This document shows, piece after piece, positions 10,190 to 19,596 of a stretch of 64,000 bases of DNA (positions within the stretch are counted from its first letter, which is position 1; the number at the start of each line of letters is the position of its first letter). Under the pieces are notes generated by a model. That model searched no databases, was not told the origin of the DNA, and saw only the letters and a program-made list of their open reading frames with translations. Source of the DNA: DASTFY01 sp963769115 (GTDB taxonomy: Bacteria; Actinomycetota; Acidimicrobiia; Acidimicrobiales; Ilumatobacteraceae); assembly GCA_963769115.1 (NCBI GenBank), contig CAVYKN010000008.1, forward strand, positions 1 to 64,000, written 5' to 3'. The position numbers and the translations under genes were made by a program.

Positions 10190-11500
10190 TCAGAGGCCGA
10201 GGCGGTCGGACAGCTCGCGAACCAGCACGTCGATGGGGACCCGTACCTGCTCGGTGGTGTCGCGCTCGCGGATGGTGACGGCGTTGTCCTCGAGCGACTC
10301 GAAGTCCACCGTGACGCAGTAGGGCGTCCCGATCTCGTCCTGACGCCGGTAGCGGCGGCCGATCGACTGGGTGTCGTCGAAGTCGACGAGCCAACGCTCG
10401 CCCAGGCGGCGACGCACGTCCTGGGCCAAGGGGGCCAGCGTCTCCTTCTTCGACAGCGGCAACACGGCCACCTTGTAGGGGGCCAGACGGGGATGGAGCC
10501 GCAGGACCGTGCGGGCCTCGCCGCCCACCTCGTCCTCGTCGTACGCGGCGAGCAGGAACGCGGCCATGGTCCTGGTGGCTCCTGCCGCCGGCTCGACGAC
10601 GTAGGGCACGTAGCGGCGGCCGGAGGCCTGGTCGAAGTACTCGAGCTTCTCGCCGGAGTGCTTGGCGTGCTGGACGAGGTCGTAGTCCGTGCGCTGCGCG
10701 ATGCCCTCCAGCTCGCCCCAGCCCCAGGGGAACAGGAACTCGACGTCGGCCGTGCCCGCCGAGTAGTGGGACAGCTCGTCCTCGTCGTGCGGCCGCAGGC
10801 GGAGCATGTCCACCGGGACGCCGAGGTCGGCGTACCAGTTCATGCGCTCGGTGCACCAGTACTCGTACCAGCGCGGCCCGTCCTCGGGCGGCACGAAGAA
10901 CTCGAGCTCCATCTGCTCGAACTCCCTCGTGCGGAAGATGAAGTTGGCCGGCGTGATCTCGTTGCGGAAGCTCTTGCCGACCTGGGCGATGCCGAAGGGC
11001 GGCTTCTTCCGGGTCGTCTGGAGCACGTTGGCGAAGTTCACGAACATGCCCTGGGCAGTCTCCGGGCGCAGGTAGACCTCGGCGCCCTCCCCCTCGACCG
11101 GCCCGGCGTAGGTCTTGAACATGAGGTTGAACGCCCTGGCGTCCGTGAGGCTGTCCTTCGCCCCGCAGTGCGGGCACACGCGCGGGTCCTCCAGGTGGTC
11201 CTCCCGGAAGCGGTTCTTGCACACGCGGCAGTCGACGAGCGGATCGGCGAAGTTGGCCAGGTGGCCCGACGCCTCCCAGACGGCCGGCGGCCCGAGGATG
11301 GCGGCGTCGATGAGGACGACATCGTCCCTGAGCTGGACCATCGTGCGGATCCAGGCGTCCTTCACGTTGCGGAGCATGAGCGACCCGAGCGGGCCGTAGT
11401 CGTACGAGGAGCGGAACCCGCCGTAGATCTCGGCCGAGGGGTAGACGAAGCCCCGGCGCTTGCAGAGGTTGACGATCTGATCGAGGTCCCGGGCAGGCAT
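10190..11500 (-). CDS. glyS: Glycyl-tRNA synthetase, single-chain dimeric type
   Basis: 436 codons, intact. Class II synthetase of the eukaryote-like alpha2 type: N-terminal RRGFVYPSAEIYGGF and YDYGPLG, a zinc-ribbon-like insertion with four cysteines (CRVC ... CPHC), motif 2 GKSFRNEITP and FRTREFEQMELEFF, motif 3 region GATRTMAAFLLAAY, and the C-terminal anticodon-binding domain (LAPYKVAVLPL, DTQSIGRRYRRQDEIGTPYC). TAGCCT stands 9 nt before the ATG. It attaches glycine to tRNA-Gly in the cytoplasm. Confidence 0.96.
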   Translation of the reverse strand: MPARDLDQIVNLCKRRGFVYPSAEIYGGFRSSYDYGPLGSLMLRNVKDAWIRTMVQLRDDVVLIDAAILGPPAVWEASGHLANFADPLVDCRVCKNRFREDHLEDPRVCPHCGAKDSLTDARAFNLMFKTYAGPVEGEGAEVYLRPETAQGMFVNFANVLQTTRKKPPFGIAQVGKSFRNEITPANFIFRTREFEQMELEFFVPPEDGPRWYEYWCTERMNWYADLGVPVDMLRLRPHDEDELSHYSAGTADVEFLFPWGWGELEGIAQRTDYDLVQHAKHSGEKLEYFDQASGRRYVPYVVEPAAGATRTMAAFLLAAYDEDEVGGEARTVLRLHPRLAPYKVAVLPLSKKETLAPLAQDVRRRLGERWLVDFDDTQSIGRRYRRQDEIGTPYCVTVDFESLEDNAVTIRERDTTEQVRVPIDVLVRELSDRLGL

Positions 11501-11625
11501 AGAGAGGCCAGGCTACGCGGAGCCCCCTCCGGGACCCCCACCGTTACGCTGGGCGAGGTCCGGCGGCGACGAGCCGTCCGGGTCGGGCGGGTCCGACACG
11601 AGCCAACGAGGCGGAAGGAAGACAG

Positions 11626-12537
11626 ATGGGAAGACGGCGGGTCGTCCTCATGACCCTCACCGCAGCGTCCCTGGTCGCGGCTTGTTCCAGCGGCGGATCT
11701 GACGGTTCGGGAAGCGGCGCGGGCGGCCTCGCCACTTCTGTTGCGGACTCAACGACCTCGACGGTGGAGCTCACGACCACGACCGAAGCTCCCTCGACGA
11801 CCTCCACCACGGTGGCGCCGGCCACGACCACGAGCGCCGCGCCGCCCGTCACCCCAACACCGACCGCAGCCACCCCACCGCCATCGGTGGCGACGGGGGC
11901 AGAAACCCGGGGACGGGAGAACTGCGCCGGGACCCCGGAGCCTCCGGCCGGCGCGCAGGCCCTCCAGGCCACCTTCCTCGACGTCGACGCCGACAACCGC
12001 GAGGACGTCGTGTGGCTCTACGACGCCCCGGACGGCACCCACCTGCACCTGCGCACCGGCAGGGGCGTGACCGACGACTTCGTGCTCGGCTACGGCCAGG
12101 GCGCGATCGCCGTCGGCTCGGGCCAGGTGGATCTCGACGTCGGGTCGGAGACCCCGGGCATGCCCCAGGAGATCGTCGCCGTCACCTCCGCCGGCGACGG
12201 GCGCCGCCTGGTCGGCGTCTACGGGTTCATCATCAAGACCGGTTGCATCGAGCCGTTCATCTTCTCCCAGGGCGCCCCGTTCGTCTACCTCGTCAGCCGC
12301 ACAGGGACCCTGTCCGGGCTGAGTTGCGTGAGCGATGGTGTGACCGGTCACCTGGAGGGCACGGTGGCCACGCCCGCCGCCAGCGGTTTCGACACCACCC
12401 GCCTGGTGTACGAGCGGGACGGCCGGCGCCTGATCCCGGCGGCCTCGGAGTCAGGCACCCTCGCGGCCAGCGACACGGCCGGTCTCGCCGCGCGCAGCGA
12501 CGTCGTCGGCTGCTCGCTGTCCCGCCCCGCCTTCTGA
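11626..12537 (+). CDS. Secreted lipoprotein of unknown function
   Basis: 303 codons. A lipoprotein signal ends at SLVAAC (Cys about residue 20). A Ser/Gly/Thr/Pro linker (about 21-95, rich in TTT and APATTT) leads to a globular domain of about 200 residues. The domain begins TFLDVDADNREDVVWLYD, reminiscent of FG-GAP/VCBS calcium-binding blades, and contains two or three cysteines in its second half. A good ribosome site GGAAGGAAG precedes the ATG by 4 nt. I do not recognise a specific function. Tail-to-tail with recO. Confidence 0.8.
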   Translation: MGRRRVVLMTLTAASLVAACSSGGSDGSGSGAGGLATSVADSTTSTVELTTTTEAPSTTSTTVAPATTTSAAPPVTPTPTAATPPPSVATGAETRGRENCAGTPEPPAGAQALQATFLDVDADNREDVVWLYDAPDGTHLHLRTGRGVTDDFVLGYGQGAIAVGSGQVDLDVGSETPGMPQEIVAVTSAGDGRRLVGVYGFIIKTGCIEPFIFSQGAPFVYLVSRTGTLSGLSCVSDGVTGHLEGTVATPAASGFDTTRLVYERDGRRLIPAASESGTLAASDTAGLAARSDVVGCSLSRPAF

Positions 12538-12552
12538 TCCGCGCGCGACCGG

Positions 12553-13270
12553 TCAGTGCCGTTCGAGCAGCGCCACGGCGCGCAGGCCGCGCTCCAGGTG
12601 GTGCTCCATGGCCCGGGTGGCCAGCACCGTCACCTCGTGGTGGGCCCGTGAGCGCTCCGCGGCCAGCGCGGCGTTGAGCTCGCCCCCCAGGATCTGTCGG
12701 AGCAGAGCGAGCGCGTCCGGCTGAGAGCGGAACGCCCTGACGGCAGTTCCGGCACAGCGCCCCGCCCTCGCCGAGGTCGAAGGCCACGAGCGGGCCGTCC
12801 GTGCCGCAGCGCACGCAGCGCTCGAGCTCCGGCCGCACGCCCTCCGCCGCCAGCACCTTCCAGAAGAAGGCGGGCACGACCAGCTCCGACGACCCGGTGG
12901 CGAGCGTCCGCAAGGCCCCGACCAGCATGCGGTAGAGGTGCGGCACGGGCTCCCGATCGGGCGTGAGGCGGTCGACGGCCTCCAGCAGCGCCAGCCCCTG
13001 GGTCAGCCGGTCGAGGTCGTCCATGAGCGGGCGGGTGGGATCGATGGTCTCGGCCTGACTGACGATGTCCAGCTCGCGCCCCTGGTACAGGAGCAGGCTC
13101 ACGTGGGTGAGCGGCTCCAGCCGCCCACCGAAGCGGCTCTTGGTCTTCCGCACGCCCTTGGCGATCGCCCGGACCTTGCCGTGCTCCTCCGTGAGCAGGA
13201 CAACGATCCGGTCGGCCTCGCCCAGCTTGTGCGTGCGCACGACCACGGCCCGGTCGCGATAGAGGCTCAC
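12553..13270 (-). CDS. recO: DNA repair protein RecO (C-terminal frameshift)
   Basis: About 239 residues. The N-terminal OB-fold is clear (MSLYRDRAVVVRTHKLGEAD, RAIAKGVRKTKSRFGGRLEP), followed by the helical domain and a four-cysteine zinc site (CVRCGTDGP ... CRNC). One extra base near 12717 moves the last 55 codons out of frame; corrected, it continues LLRQILGGELNAALA and ends ERH at 12553. RecO loads RecA in the RecFOR gap-repair pathway. The GTG start overlaps the stop of a 39-codon ORF that in turn overlaps the uppS stop. Confidence 0.93.
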
Positions 13271-13386
13271 TGGTGCACCATCGGATCGTGGCAGCGGTCA
13301 TGGCCGTCGCCAGGTGCACCAGTGAGCTGTCCGCCGCCTTGCGGCGGACACTGCACCGTGACATGGAGCTCGCTTCGCTCGCTCAC
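13267..13386 (-). CDS. 39-codon ORF between uppS and recO
   Basis: GTG-started ORF beginning MSERSELHVTV. Its start overlaps the uppS stop (GTGA) and its stop overlaps the recO start (GTGA), so a ribosome could pass from uppS through it to recO. The peptide has no recognisable domain; the middle is encoded by a perfect GC hairpin. Its first 14 codons nearly match the start of the ECF sigma gene at 36882. It may be a coupling peptide or simply a dispersed repeat that happens to be open. Confidence 0.4.
   Translation of the reverse strand: MSERSELHVTVQCPPQGGGQLTGAPGDGHDRCHDPMVHQ
13313..13386 (-). repeat. Dispersed SELHVTV repeat, copy 1, with hairpin
   Basis: The minus-strand segment GAGCGAGCTCCATGTCACGG and flanks match the plus strand at 36885-36925 over about 43 bp with three mismatches. 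Downstream lies a perfect 9-bp stem GTCCGCCGC/GCGGCGGAC around 13329-13349 with a 3-nt loop. GGTGCACCAGTGAG then recurs inverted at the recO start (about 13267-13280). Both repeat copies start at a stop/start overlap. Confidence 0.7.
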
Positions 13387-14145
13387 TGGTCCACGCCGCC
13401 GAAGCGACGGTCGCGTCGCTGGTACTCGCGGATGGCGCCGACCAGGTCCTCCCGGCGGAAGTCCGGCCACAGCACGTCGGTGAACACCAGCTCGCTGTAG
13501 GCCAGCTCCCACAGGAGGAAGTTGGAGATCCGGAACTCGCCCGACGTGCGCACGACCAGATCCGGATCCGGCATGTCCGGGAAGTAGAGGTGACGGGCGA
13601 TGGCCTTCTCGGTGATGTCGTCGGCCGACGCTCCGCCGGCCACCAGTGCCCGCACGGCATCGACGATCTCCGCCCGGCCTCCGTAGTTGAAGGCGAAGGT
13701 GAGCGTGAGGCGTCGGTTGCCCGGCCGTCAGGGCGATCGTCTCGTCCTGCTCGGTGAGCAGCCGCCGCGGCACCCGCCAGTCCCGGCGCCCGGCGAAGCG
13801 GACGCGCACCCCGCGCTCGTGCAGCTCGTCGCGCCGGCGCAGGAGGATGTCCCGGTTGAACCGCATCAGGAAGCGGACCTCGTCGATGGGCCGCCGCCAG
13901 TTCTCGGTCGAGAACGCGTAGACGGTGAGCCACCGCACCCCGAGGTCCAGTGCGCCCTCCACGGTGTCGAACAGCGCGGCCTCCCCGGCCGTGTGGCCGT
14001 CCGTCCGCTTCAGCCCCCGCTTGGTGGCCCAGCGCCCGTTGCCGTCCATCACGCAGGCCACGTGCGTCGGGATGCGGGTCAGGTCGAGCCCGTCGGTCAC
14101 TGTCGCGCGTGCGTCACCGACGCGAACCTCGGTGACACGACCCAC
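13383..14145 (-). CDS. uppS: Isoprenyl diphosphate synthase UppS (frame disrupted)
   Basis: About 253 residues. Makes the polyprenyl diphosphate carrier lipid for cell-wall synthesis. The catalytic motif HVACVMDGNGRWATKRG is near residues 28-44, with FSTENWRRP, then after one extra base near 13722 the C-terminal signature VVRTSGEFRISNFLLWELAY and RREDLVGAIREYQRRDRRFGG. The GTG start has TAACGT exactly 6 nt upstream, a leaderless layout. Its stop overlaps the following small ORF. A decaprenyl-type relative of the same family cannot be excluded. Confidence 0.93.
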
Positions 14146-14157
14146 GGAGCGACGTTA
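14146..14157 (-). promoter_or_regulatory. Leaderless -10 box for uppS
   Basis: TAACGT (14152-14157, minus strand) followed by 6 nt and the GTG start. No ribosome site lies between, so transcription probably begins at or near the start codon. Confidence 0.5.
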
Positions 14158-14220
14158 CCCGGCGACCGCTCGACGGGGCGGGCCCACCCGCCGGGCCGGG
14201 ACCCTGGTACACCCCCCGGG

Positions 14221-14233
14221 TAGCTTGCGCGGG
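14221..14233 (+). promoter_or_regulatory. Leaderless -10 box for dinG
   Basis: TAGCTT (14221-14226), 7 nt, then ATG at 14234. No Shine-Dalgarno sequence fits in the gap. Confidence 0.45.
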
Positions 14234-16162
14234 ATGGGGGGAGGGATGGACCAGCGCGAGCACGGCCGGCATGCGGCGGGAGGGCCTGCCGACGACGCCG
14301 TGCGGGCGCTGGCGCGGGTCACCGCCGCCCTTCCGAGGGGCGAGGCCCGTGCCGGCCAGTCCGACATGGCCGAGGCCGCGGCGCGGGCGATCGACGAGGG
14401 ACACCACCTCGTCGTCCAGGCGGGGACCGGCACCGGCAAGTCGTTGGCCTACCTGATCCCGGCCATCCTCTCGGGCCGCACCACGGTCGTCACCACGGCG
14501 ACCAAGGCCCTGCAGGACCAGCTGGCCACCAACGACCTGCCGTTCGTCGCCGAGCACCTCGGCGTGGAGTTCAGCTGGGCCGTCCTGAAGGGCAGGAGCA
14601 ACTACCTCTGCCTCCAGCGGGTGCGGGAGGCACGGGACCCGGGCGCCGGCCAGCTGGAGCTGGAGGACCTGGCGCCGGTCGTCCCGCAAGGAGGTGGAGC
14701 GGCTGTCCACGTGGGCGGCCACCACGTCCACCGGCGACCGCGCCGAGCTCGACTGGAACCCGAGCGACCGGGCCTGGGCCTCGGTCAGCGTCACCAGCGA
14801 GGAGTGCCCCGGGGCCACGCGCTGCCCGCTCGGCGAGCCGTGCTTCGCGGAGAGCGCCCGCCGGCGGGCCGAGGCGGCCGACCTCGTCGTCGTCAACACC
14901 CACCTGTACGGCCTGGACGTCGGATCCGGCGGCGCCATCCTGCCCGAGCACGACGTGGTCGTGATCGACGAGGCGCACCAGCTCGAGGACATCACGTCCG
15001 ACACGACGGGCCTGTCCCTCGGCGCCGGCCGCTTCGCCAACCTGGCCCGGCTGGCCCGCCGCATCGTGGCCGAGCCCGAGCTGCTGGGTGCGGTGGCCGA
15101 CGCCGGCACCGGCCTGTCCGAGTCGCTGACGCCCTACATCGGTGAGCTGCTCCCATCGCCCATGCCCGACCCCATCGGCGACGCGCTCGCCGCCGCCCGC
15201 CTCACCGTCGATCGCCTGCTGGCCGCGCTGCGGGCCATCCAGACCACCCTGGACGAGGCCGACCAGCGGCGGGTCCGCGCGCAGAAGGCAGCCGCCACGG
15301 TGGCCGAGGCCATCGACGCGGCGCTCTCCCTCCCGAGCGGGTACGTGGCGTGGGTCGGCGGTCGTCCCGACCAACCGCGGTTGGAGGTGGCGCCCCTCGA
15401 CGTGGCGCCCGTGCTCAGCGAAGGCGTCTGGTCACGGCGGACCGCGGTCCTCACCACGGCCACGGTGCCGCTGAACCTCCCGCAGCGGGTGGGCCTGCCG
15501 TTCGAGGGCACGGACGCTGCTCGACGTCGGCAGCCCCTTCGACTACGCCACCCACGCCCTCCTCTACTGCGCGACGCACCTCCCGGATCCCCGCCAGCCC
15601 GGCCACCAGGCCGGCGTCCACGACGAGCTGAAGGCCCTCATCACCGCGGCGGGCGGGCGCACTCTGGCCCTCTTCACCAGCCGCCGGGCCATGGTGGAGG
15701 CAGCCGAGGAGCTGCGCCGCCGCTTGCCCTTCGACGTGCTCACCCAGGACGACCTGCCCAAGCCGGCGCTCATCGACCCGGTTCGCGGGCGACGAGACCT
15801 CCTGCCTCTTCGCCACGGCCGGGCTGTTCCAGGGGATCGACGTGCCCGGGCCGACGCTGTCCCTCGTCACCATCGACCGGCTCCCCTTCCCCCGCCCCGA
15901 CGAGCCGCTGCTCAAGGCCCGGCGGCAGGAGCTCGGCCCCGAGGCCTTCCGCGGCATCGACCTTCCCCGTGCCGCCACGCTGCTGGCCCAGGCCGGCGGC
16001 CGGCTCATCCGCACAGCCACCGATCGGGGCGTCTTCGCCGTGCTCGACCCTCGTCTCGCCCGGGCCGGCTACCGCTGGGACATCGTGCGGGCGCTACCGC
16101 CGATGCGGCGCACCCGTCACCGCGAGGAGGCCGAGGCCTTCCTCCGCGAGATCACGAGCTGA
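14234..16162 (+). CDS. dinG: DinG-family ATP-dependent helicase (frame disrupted)
   Basis: About 640 residues, superfamily 2 XPD-like DNA helicase. Walker A QAGTGTGKSLAYLIPA (near residue 60), TTATKALQDQL, DEAH box VVIDEAHQLED, and the C-terminal helicase lobe with LALFTSRRAMVEAAEELRRR and GLFQGIDVPG. Four cysteines (NYLC, EEC, TRC, EPC) are placed as in the 4Fe-4S domain of DinG/XPD. Frame switches near 14690, 15520 and 15785 are each one base. Family members unwind damaged or R-loop-containing DNA. Divergent from uppS with an 88-bp intergenic region. Confidence 0.9.
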
Positions 16163-16192
16163 GCGACGCCCGCGCCGGCGAGCGTTCGATGC

Positions 16193-16882
16193 TCAGGCGC
16201 CCGGGACGTGCAGGCGGTAGCCGATGCCGCGCACGGTCAGGATGAGCGTCGGCTCCTCGGGCTGGTCCTCGACCTTCACCCGCAGCCGGCGGACGTGGGC
16301 GTCGACCAGCCGTGAGTCGCCCAGGTAGTCGTAGCCCCACACCCGTTCGAGCAGCTGGTCGCGGGAGAGCACCATGTCGGCGTGCTCGGCGAACTCGCAC
16401 AGCAGCAGGAACTCGGTCTTGGTCAGCGCCAGCGGCTCACCCGCCTTGAGCACGACACCCTGCTCGCGGCGGATCTCGATGTCGCCGAAGATCATCGGCT
16501 TGGGCGGCGCGGACTCCTGCAGCTGGACCCGCCGCAGCAGAGCGCGGATGCGGGCGGCCAGCTCCTTGATGACGACGGGCTTGGTGACGTAGTCGTCGGC
16601 GCCCGCCTCGAGGCCCGCCACCAGGTCCACGGTGTCCATCTGCGCCGTCACGATCACGATGGGGACGATGCTGCGGCTGCGGATGGTGCGGCAGACGTCG
16701 AAGCCGACCATGTCGGGGAGCCGCAGGTCGAGCAGGACCAGGTCGGGCTCGTGGCGGTCGAAGAGGGCCAGGCCGGTGCGGCCGTCCCGGGCCTCGTCCA
16801 CCTGGTACCCCTCGTCCTCCAACGCCAGCCGGATGGCGAGGCGGATCTCGTCGTCGTCCTCGATGAAGAGCAGGCGGTTCAC
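16193..16882 (-). CDS. OmpR-family response regulator (MtrA-like)
   Basis: 230 codons from the GTG at 16882, which has AGGAAG just upstream; a longer open frame upstream has no coding character. Receiver domain: acidic pair EDDDE, phospho-acceptor Asp in LVLLDLRLPD, Thr in IVTAQ, Lys in YVTKP. The C-terminal winged helix contains LTKTEFLLLCEFAEH and VDAHVRRLRVKVE, with RGIGYRLH at the end. Divergent from a histidine kinase gene followed by a GerMN lipoprotein, which recalls the actinobacterial MtrA-MtrB-LpqB system controlling cell-wall turnover and division; the assignment is by context. Confidence 0.9.
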   Translation of the reverse strand: MNRLLFIEDDDEIRLAIRLALEDEGYQVDEARDGRTGLALFDRHEPDLVLLDLRLPDMVGFDVCRTIRSRSIVPIVIVTAQMDTVDLVAGLEAGADDYVTKPVVIKELAARIRALLRRVQLQESAPPKPMIFGDIEIRREQGVVLKAGEPLALTKTEFLLLCEFAEHADMVLSRDQLLERVWGYDYLGDSRLVDAHVRRLRVKVEDQPEEPTLILTVRGIGYRLHVPGA

Positions 16883-17159
16883 GGGCTTCCTGGGCGGCTG
16901 GAAGAGGGGTTCGTCTCCCACGGTACCGGGGGCGTCATTGTTACCGAACACGCACAATCCGACCAGGAAGCCGTCACACACCCCTTCCATCATGGGGGAC
17001 GCGTGCCGCCCGGTGGGATGCCTTCCTCCCCCTGGCGTCCCACCGGAAGGTGCGCTGTGGGGTTCGGTGATGACGGCGGGTGCAGTGGTACGACCGGGGC
17101 TGGTGCGCCAGGCTGGTCGAGTGTCCAGCACCCGCCGTCCTCGCCGGCGGAAGCTGGGC

Positions 17160-18513
17160 ATGCGGGCCCGCGTCACCGTCCTGTTCTCCCTCGCCGGCCT
17201 GCTCCTGGCCACCGCGCTCGCCGTCCTGACCTACTCGCTGGCCCGGCGGCCAGCTCTCCAGCCAGCGCGACGAGGTCGCCGTCCAGCAGGCGTTCTTCAA
17301 CGCCAGCCTCGTCCGGGACCTGCTGCGGGGCGGGCTGACGCCGGCCAACGAGGTGATGCGCCAGGTCCGGCCGGACAGCGGCGGCGCCGGCCTTTACCAC
17401 TTCAACAGCGACGACCGCTGGTTCTACACGCCCAACGCTCCGCTCAACTTCACCCACCTCCCGGAGGCGCTCGTCGGTGACGTGCTCGACGGCGACACGG
17501 GCCGGCAACGTTTCATCTTCAACGGTCAGCCCTACCTGGCCGTCGGCGTCGACGTCGCCGAGTTCGACGTCCAGTACTTCGAGGTGTTCCCGCTGGCGCC
17601 CCTCACCCGCAGCCTCCGCGTGGTCGGCGGGTCGCTCGTCCTGGGCAGCGCGGCGGCCGCGGTGCTGGCCGCGGCCGTCGGGTGGTCGGCCAGCCGACGC
17701 CTGCTGCGCCCGGTCTCCCGCGTGGCCGACGCGGCCAGCGATCTGGCCTCCGGCGGACTCGACACCCGCCTCGACCCCGAGCGCGACCCGGACCTCGACC
17801 GGCTCGTCAGCTCGTTCAACGACATGGCCGACGCCGTGCAGGACCGCATCGAGCGCGAGGCCCGGTTCGCCTCCGACGTCAGCCACGAGCTGCGCTCGCC
17901 CATCACCGCGCTCTCGGCCGCCGTCGAGGTGCTGGACGGGCGGCGCGACGACCTCCCCGACCGCAGCCGGCAGGCGTTGGACGTCGTCGTCAACCAGGTC
18001 CACCGCTTCGACCAGATGGTGCTCGACCTGCTCGAGCTGTCCCGCCTGGAGGCCGGCGTCGACGAGTCCCATCAGGAGCCGGTGGTGCCGGCCGAAGCGG
18101 TCAAGCGCATCGCCACCCGCTACGGCTACGCCGAGGTGCCCTACGACGCCTGCCGTCGGTCCGAGATCGCGGTCCTGCTCGACAAGCGTCGCCTGGAGCG
18201 CATCGTCGTCAACCTGCTCGACAACGCCCGGAACCACGCCGACGGACCGGCCCGCATCGCCCTCGAGGACGGCACCCGCAACACGCTGCGCCTGGTCGTC
18301 GAGGACTCGGGCCCGGGCGTGCCGCCGAACGAGCGGGACCACATCTTCGAGCGCTTCTACCGGGGGACCGAGGCCCGCCGCCGGGTGGGCACCGGGTTGG
18401 GGCTGGCGCTGGTGAGCGAGCACGCCACGGCCATGGGCGGCCGCGCCTGGGTCGAGGACCGCCGGGGCGGCGGGGCCCGCTTCGTCGTGTCGCTGCCCGC
18501 GGTGCGGGCGTGA
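17160..18513 (+). CDS. Sensor histidine kinase (MtrB-like, N-terminal frameshift)
   Basis: About 450 residues. First membrane span VLFSLAGLLLATALAVLTYSL, an extracytoplasmic sensor of about 110 residues, second span SLVLGSAAAAVLAAAVGW, HAMP linker (RRLLRPVSRVADAASDLASG), H-box FASDVSHELRSPITAL, N-box NLLDNARNHADGP, then VEDSGPGVP and GTGLGLALVSEHA. One extra base near 17252 splits the sensor region. Start codon uncertain: ATG 17160 has GGAAG upstream; GTG 17121 or ATG 17070 would add an Arg-rich leader. Presumed partner is the divergent regulator at 16193. Overlaps the next gene by 4 bp. Confidence 0.88.
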
Positions 18514-19247
18514 GCGGCCGGATGGAACTGGCCCACCGGCTCCGTCAGGCGCTCGCCGTGGGCGGCGTCGTCGGCGTGGTGGGCGCCGGTGCGTGGGCCT
18601 GTGGCGTGTCGCCGGAGGACACGCCCCGCACGGTCGGCGAGGACCAGATCCCCTTCGGGCTGAGCGAGACCTCGAGCTCCACCACGACCACGAGCTCGAC
18701 CGTGCCCCGCACGACCCCCACGTCGACGGCGACGACTGTGCCGGTCGAGACCGCCCGCATCTATCTGGTCCGCGACGGTCGTCTGGCACCGGTCGAGCGC
18801 GCCACCGCCCTCGACGCCGGACTGTCCGAGGTGATCAACGAGCTCCAGGAGGTCCCGACCCGTGAGGAGCGGCAGGCCCGCCTGCGGACAGCGATCCCCG
18901 CATCCGCCGTCACCGTGCTCGGCATCGCCATCCGCGGCGGCACGGCCACGGTCGATCTGTCGCCGGCGTTCCTGCAGCTCCTCCCGTCACCGACCGAGCA
19001 ACAGCTGGCCGCCGGTCAGCTCGTCATGACGCTGACCGACCGCGGGCCGGGCATCGGTCGCGTGCGCTTCACCGTCGGCGGCAACGCGGTGTCCGTGCCC
19101 CGCGGCGACGGGTCGGCGCCGCAACAGGCCGATCAGTCCGTCTCGCGCGACGACTACCTGACCCTCCTCGAACCAGCCGGGTTGAACCGCCGCCGGCGGA
19201 ACCGGCCGGGTCTCAGCTGGCGAGCGCGAGGACGGGGAGGTCGTTGA
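18510..19247 (+). CDS. GerMN-domain lipoprotein (LpqB-like)
   Basis: 245 codons; the GTG start overlaps the kinase stop (GTGA). Signal region VVGVVGAGAWAC with a loose lipobox, a Ser/Thr-rich stalk (SSSTTTTSSTVPRTTPT), then a GerMN domain of about 110 residues (ARIYLVRDGRLAPVERA, ATVDLSPAFLQLLPSPTEQQ, QLVMTLTDRGPGIGRVRFTVGG). GerMN occurs in LpqB, the lipoprotein encoded next to mtrAB that modulates MtrB. The C-terminal beta-propeller of LpqB is absent, so this is a shorter form. Its 3' end overlaps the opposite-strand gene at 19213 by 35 bp. Confidence 0.85.
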   Translation: MSGRMELAHRLRQALAVGGVVGVVGAGAWACGVSPEDTPRTVGEDQIPFGLSETSSSTTTTSSTVPRTTPTSTATTVPVETARIYLVRDGRLAPVERATALDAGLSEVINELQEVPTREERQARLRTAIPASAVTVLGIAIRGGTATVDLSPAFLQLLPSPTEQQLAAGQLVMTLTDRGPGIGRVRFTVGGNAVSVPRGDGSAPQQADQSVSRDDYLTLLEPAGLNRRRRNRPGLSWRARGRGGR

Positions 19248-19446
19248 GGGCCAGGAGCTCGGCGGCGTCCGGCGTGTAGCCGGTGATGCCGTCCGTGCGG
19301 ATCTCCAGCAGCGGGGTCGGCCGGGCCGCCTGCACCGATTCCAGCGCCTCGAGCAGCGTCTGCGCGCCCTGCCGGTCCACGCAGCCGATCGGCTCGAGGG
19401 TGATCGCCTCGCCCGCACCAGTGATCTGCAGCACGAAATCGGACAT
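19213..19446 (-). CDS. Small STAS-like protein, function unknown
   Basis: 77 codons from the ATG at 19446, which has a strong ribosome site (AAGGAGG, 6 nt away). The pattern EPIGCVDRQGAQTLLEALES and LLEIRTDGI resembles a STAS/anti-anti-sigma fold, but the protein is short and lacks a clear phosphorylatable Ser motif. The last 35 bp overlap the GerMN gene tail to tail. I do not recognise a specific family. Confidence 0.65.
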   Translation of the reverse strand: MSDFVLQITGAGEAITLEPIGCVDRQGAQTLLEALESVQAARPTPLLEIRTDGITGYTPDAAELLALNDLPVLALAS

Positions 19447-19596
19447 CAAAGGCCTCCTTCGCCGCCCGAGCGGGGGTCCCGGGGAGCGGTGCGGGGGCAG
19501 CCTTCACGGCGTCTGTGCGCGTCTGACGACACATTTGTTGCATTTTCATGACGGTTTCATCTGCAACCGTTTACGGCGGCGGTTCCGCTGGTCCCG

